The notes below the pieces were generated by a model. The model was not told the origin of the DNA. It saw only the letters and a program-made list of their open reading frames with translations, and made no database searches. Shown here piece by piece: positions 5,343-5,907 of a stretch of DNA of 5,907 nucleotides. Position numbers and translations under genes: made by a program. The number at the start of each line of letters is the position of its first letter. Position 1 is the stretch's first letter. This DNA is from Gemmatimonadaceae bacterium. Its GTDB lineage: Bacteria; Gemmatimonadota; Gemmatimonadetes; Gemmatimonadales; Gemmatimonadaceae. The stretch spans positions 1 through 5,907 of the forward strand of contig JALOPO010000124.1 of the NCBI GenBank assembly GCA_025453855.1. The letters are read 5' to 3'.

Positions 5343-5907
5343 GCGCGCGCCGGTCGACGGCCTCGTGCTGCTCGACAAGCCCGCCGGCATCTCGTCGCAC
5401 GATGCGGTGCTCGCCGCCCGTCGCGCGATCGGCGAGCGGCGCATCGGCCACGCCGGCACGCTCGACCCGTTCGCCACCGGCATCCTCGTGCTCTGCACCG
5501 GGCGTGCGACGCGGCTGCTCGCGCATCTCCCCGACGAGCCCAAGCACTACGAGGCGGTCGTGCAGTGGGGCGCCGAGACCGACACCGAGGACCTCACCGG
5601 TGCGGTCACGGTGCGCGCCCCCGTGCCGGACGAACACCACGTGCGTGCGCTGCTGCCGCGCTTCGTCGGCGCGCTGTCGCAGGTGCCGCCGCTGTACTCG
5701 GCCAAGCGCGTCGGTGGCCAGCGCGCGTACGAGGCCGCACGCGCCGGCGTCGCGGTGGCGCTCGCGCCGGTGGCGATCGAGGTGCACGCACTCACGATCG
5801 ACGCCTGGGACGGCGATCGCTGCCGGCTGCAGGTGGTGTGCGGTGGCGGCACCTACGTCCGGTCGCTCGCCCGCGACATCGCGCGTGCCGCCGGCAGCGC
5901 GGCGCAC
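5323..5907 (+). CDS. truB: tRNA pseudouridine(55) synthase TruB, N-terminal part (3' end outside the window)
   Basis: TruB isomerises uridine 55 in the T-loop of most tRNAs to pseudouridine and also helps tRNA fold. The window holds 195 codons without a stop. The E. coli enzyme is about 314 residues. Visible family motifs are DGLVLLDKPAGISSHDAV, then GHAGTLDPFATGIL with the catalytic Asp at residue 48, KHYEAVV with Tyr 76, TDTEDLTG, QVPPLYSAKRVGGQRAYEAAR, and GTYVRSLARDI with Tyr 178 and Arg 180. With the GTG 5323 start, Asp48 and Tyr76 take the same numbers as in E. coli TruB, and Tyr179/Arg181 are off by only one, which supports this start. No ATG, GTG or TTG was seen just upstream, and the next GTG (5365) falls inside the conserved opening. 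The gene overlaps rbfA by 20 bases and has no obvious purine-rich binding site, so it probably depends on coupling to rbfA. Confidence 0.95.
   Translation, partial: MTTRTTERAPVDGLVLLDKPAGISSHDAVLAARRAIGERRIGHAGTLDPFATGILVLCTGRATRLLAHLPDEPKHYEAVVQWGAETDTEDLTGAVTVRAPVPDEHHVRALLPRFVGALSQVPPLYSAKRVGGQRAYEAARAGVAVALAPVAIEVHALTIDAWDGDRCRLQVVCGGGTYVRSLARDIARAAGSAAH

Noticed and set aside
5299..5907. 202-codon - strand frame opposite truB
   Set aside because: Shadow of truB, whose motifs and catalytic residues are clear on the + strand.
1..5907. A novel defence, mobile or biosynthetic system
   Set aside because: Every coding stretch belongs to a well-known conserved housekeeping operon, with no insertion, repeat array or foreign-looking gene.

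Overview
The window is an ordinary but informative piece of bacterial core genome. It is the transcription/translation operon usually ordered rimP-nusA-(ylxR)-ylxQ-infB-rbfA-truB, read entirely on the + strand. All six genes are recognised from protein motifs. The DNA is very GC-rich with strong G/C third-position bias. Wording in IF2 such as NVVAGEAGGITQHIGAY next to the P-loop resembles the FCB side of the bacterial tree (Gemmatimonadota or relatives), but that assignment is a tentative inference from memory. No mobile element, CRISPR array, tRNA or rRNA was seen.

Layout: 1-258 is the C-terminal half of RimP (30S maturation), cut by the window edge. 269-1585 is complete nusA. 1582-1923 is a small L7Ae-family RNA-binding protein (YlxQ type), apparently starting at a CTG that overlaps the nusA stop. 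1920-4865 is infB, coding an IF2 of 981 residues with a very long Ala/Pro- then Gly/Arg-rich linker. 4866-4955 is the only real intergenic gap and holds a 19-bp GC-rich hairpin followed by a smaller hairpin abutting the rbfA ribosome binding site. 4956-5342 is rbfA. 5323-5907 is the first 195 codons of truB, cut by the window edge. No stretch over 90 bases lacks a gene.

The products work around RNA polymerase and the ribosome. NusA controls elongation, pausing and termination. RimP and RbfA mature the 30S subunit. IF2 brings initiator tRNA and joins the subunits. TruB makes pseudouridine 55 in tRNA. YlxQ is a putative structured-RNA binder. The genes are tightly packed. At the three overlapping junctions the downstream gene starts with a non-ATG codon (CTG, TTG, GTG), while the two genes preceded by a gap (nusA, rbfA) start with ATG, which suggests translational coupling.

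I found no previously undescribed system. The points worth checking are the infB-rbfA intergenic hairpins, the CTG start and missing ylxR, an AT-rich dyad inside nusA, and the RG-rich linker of IF2.
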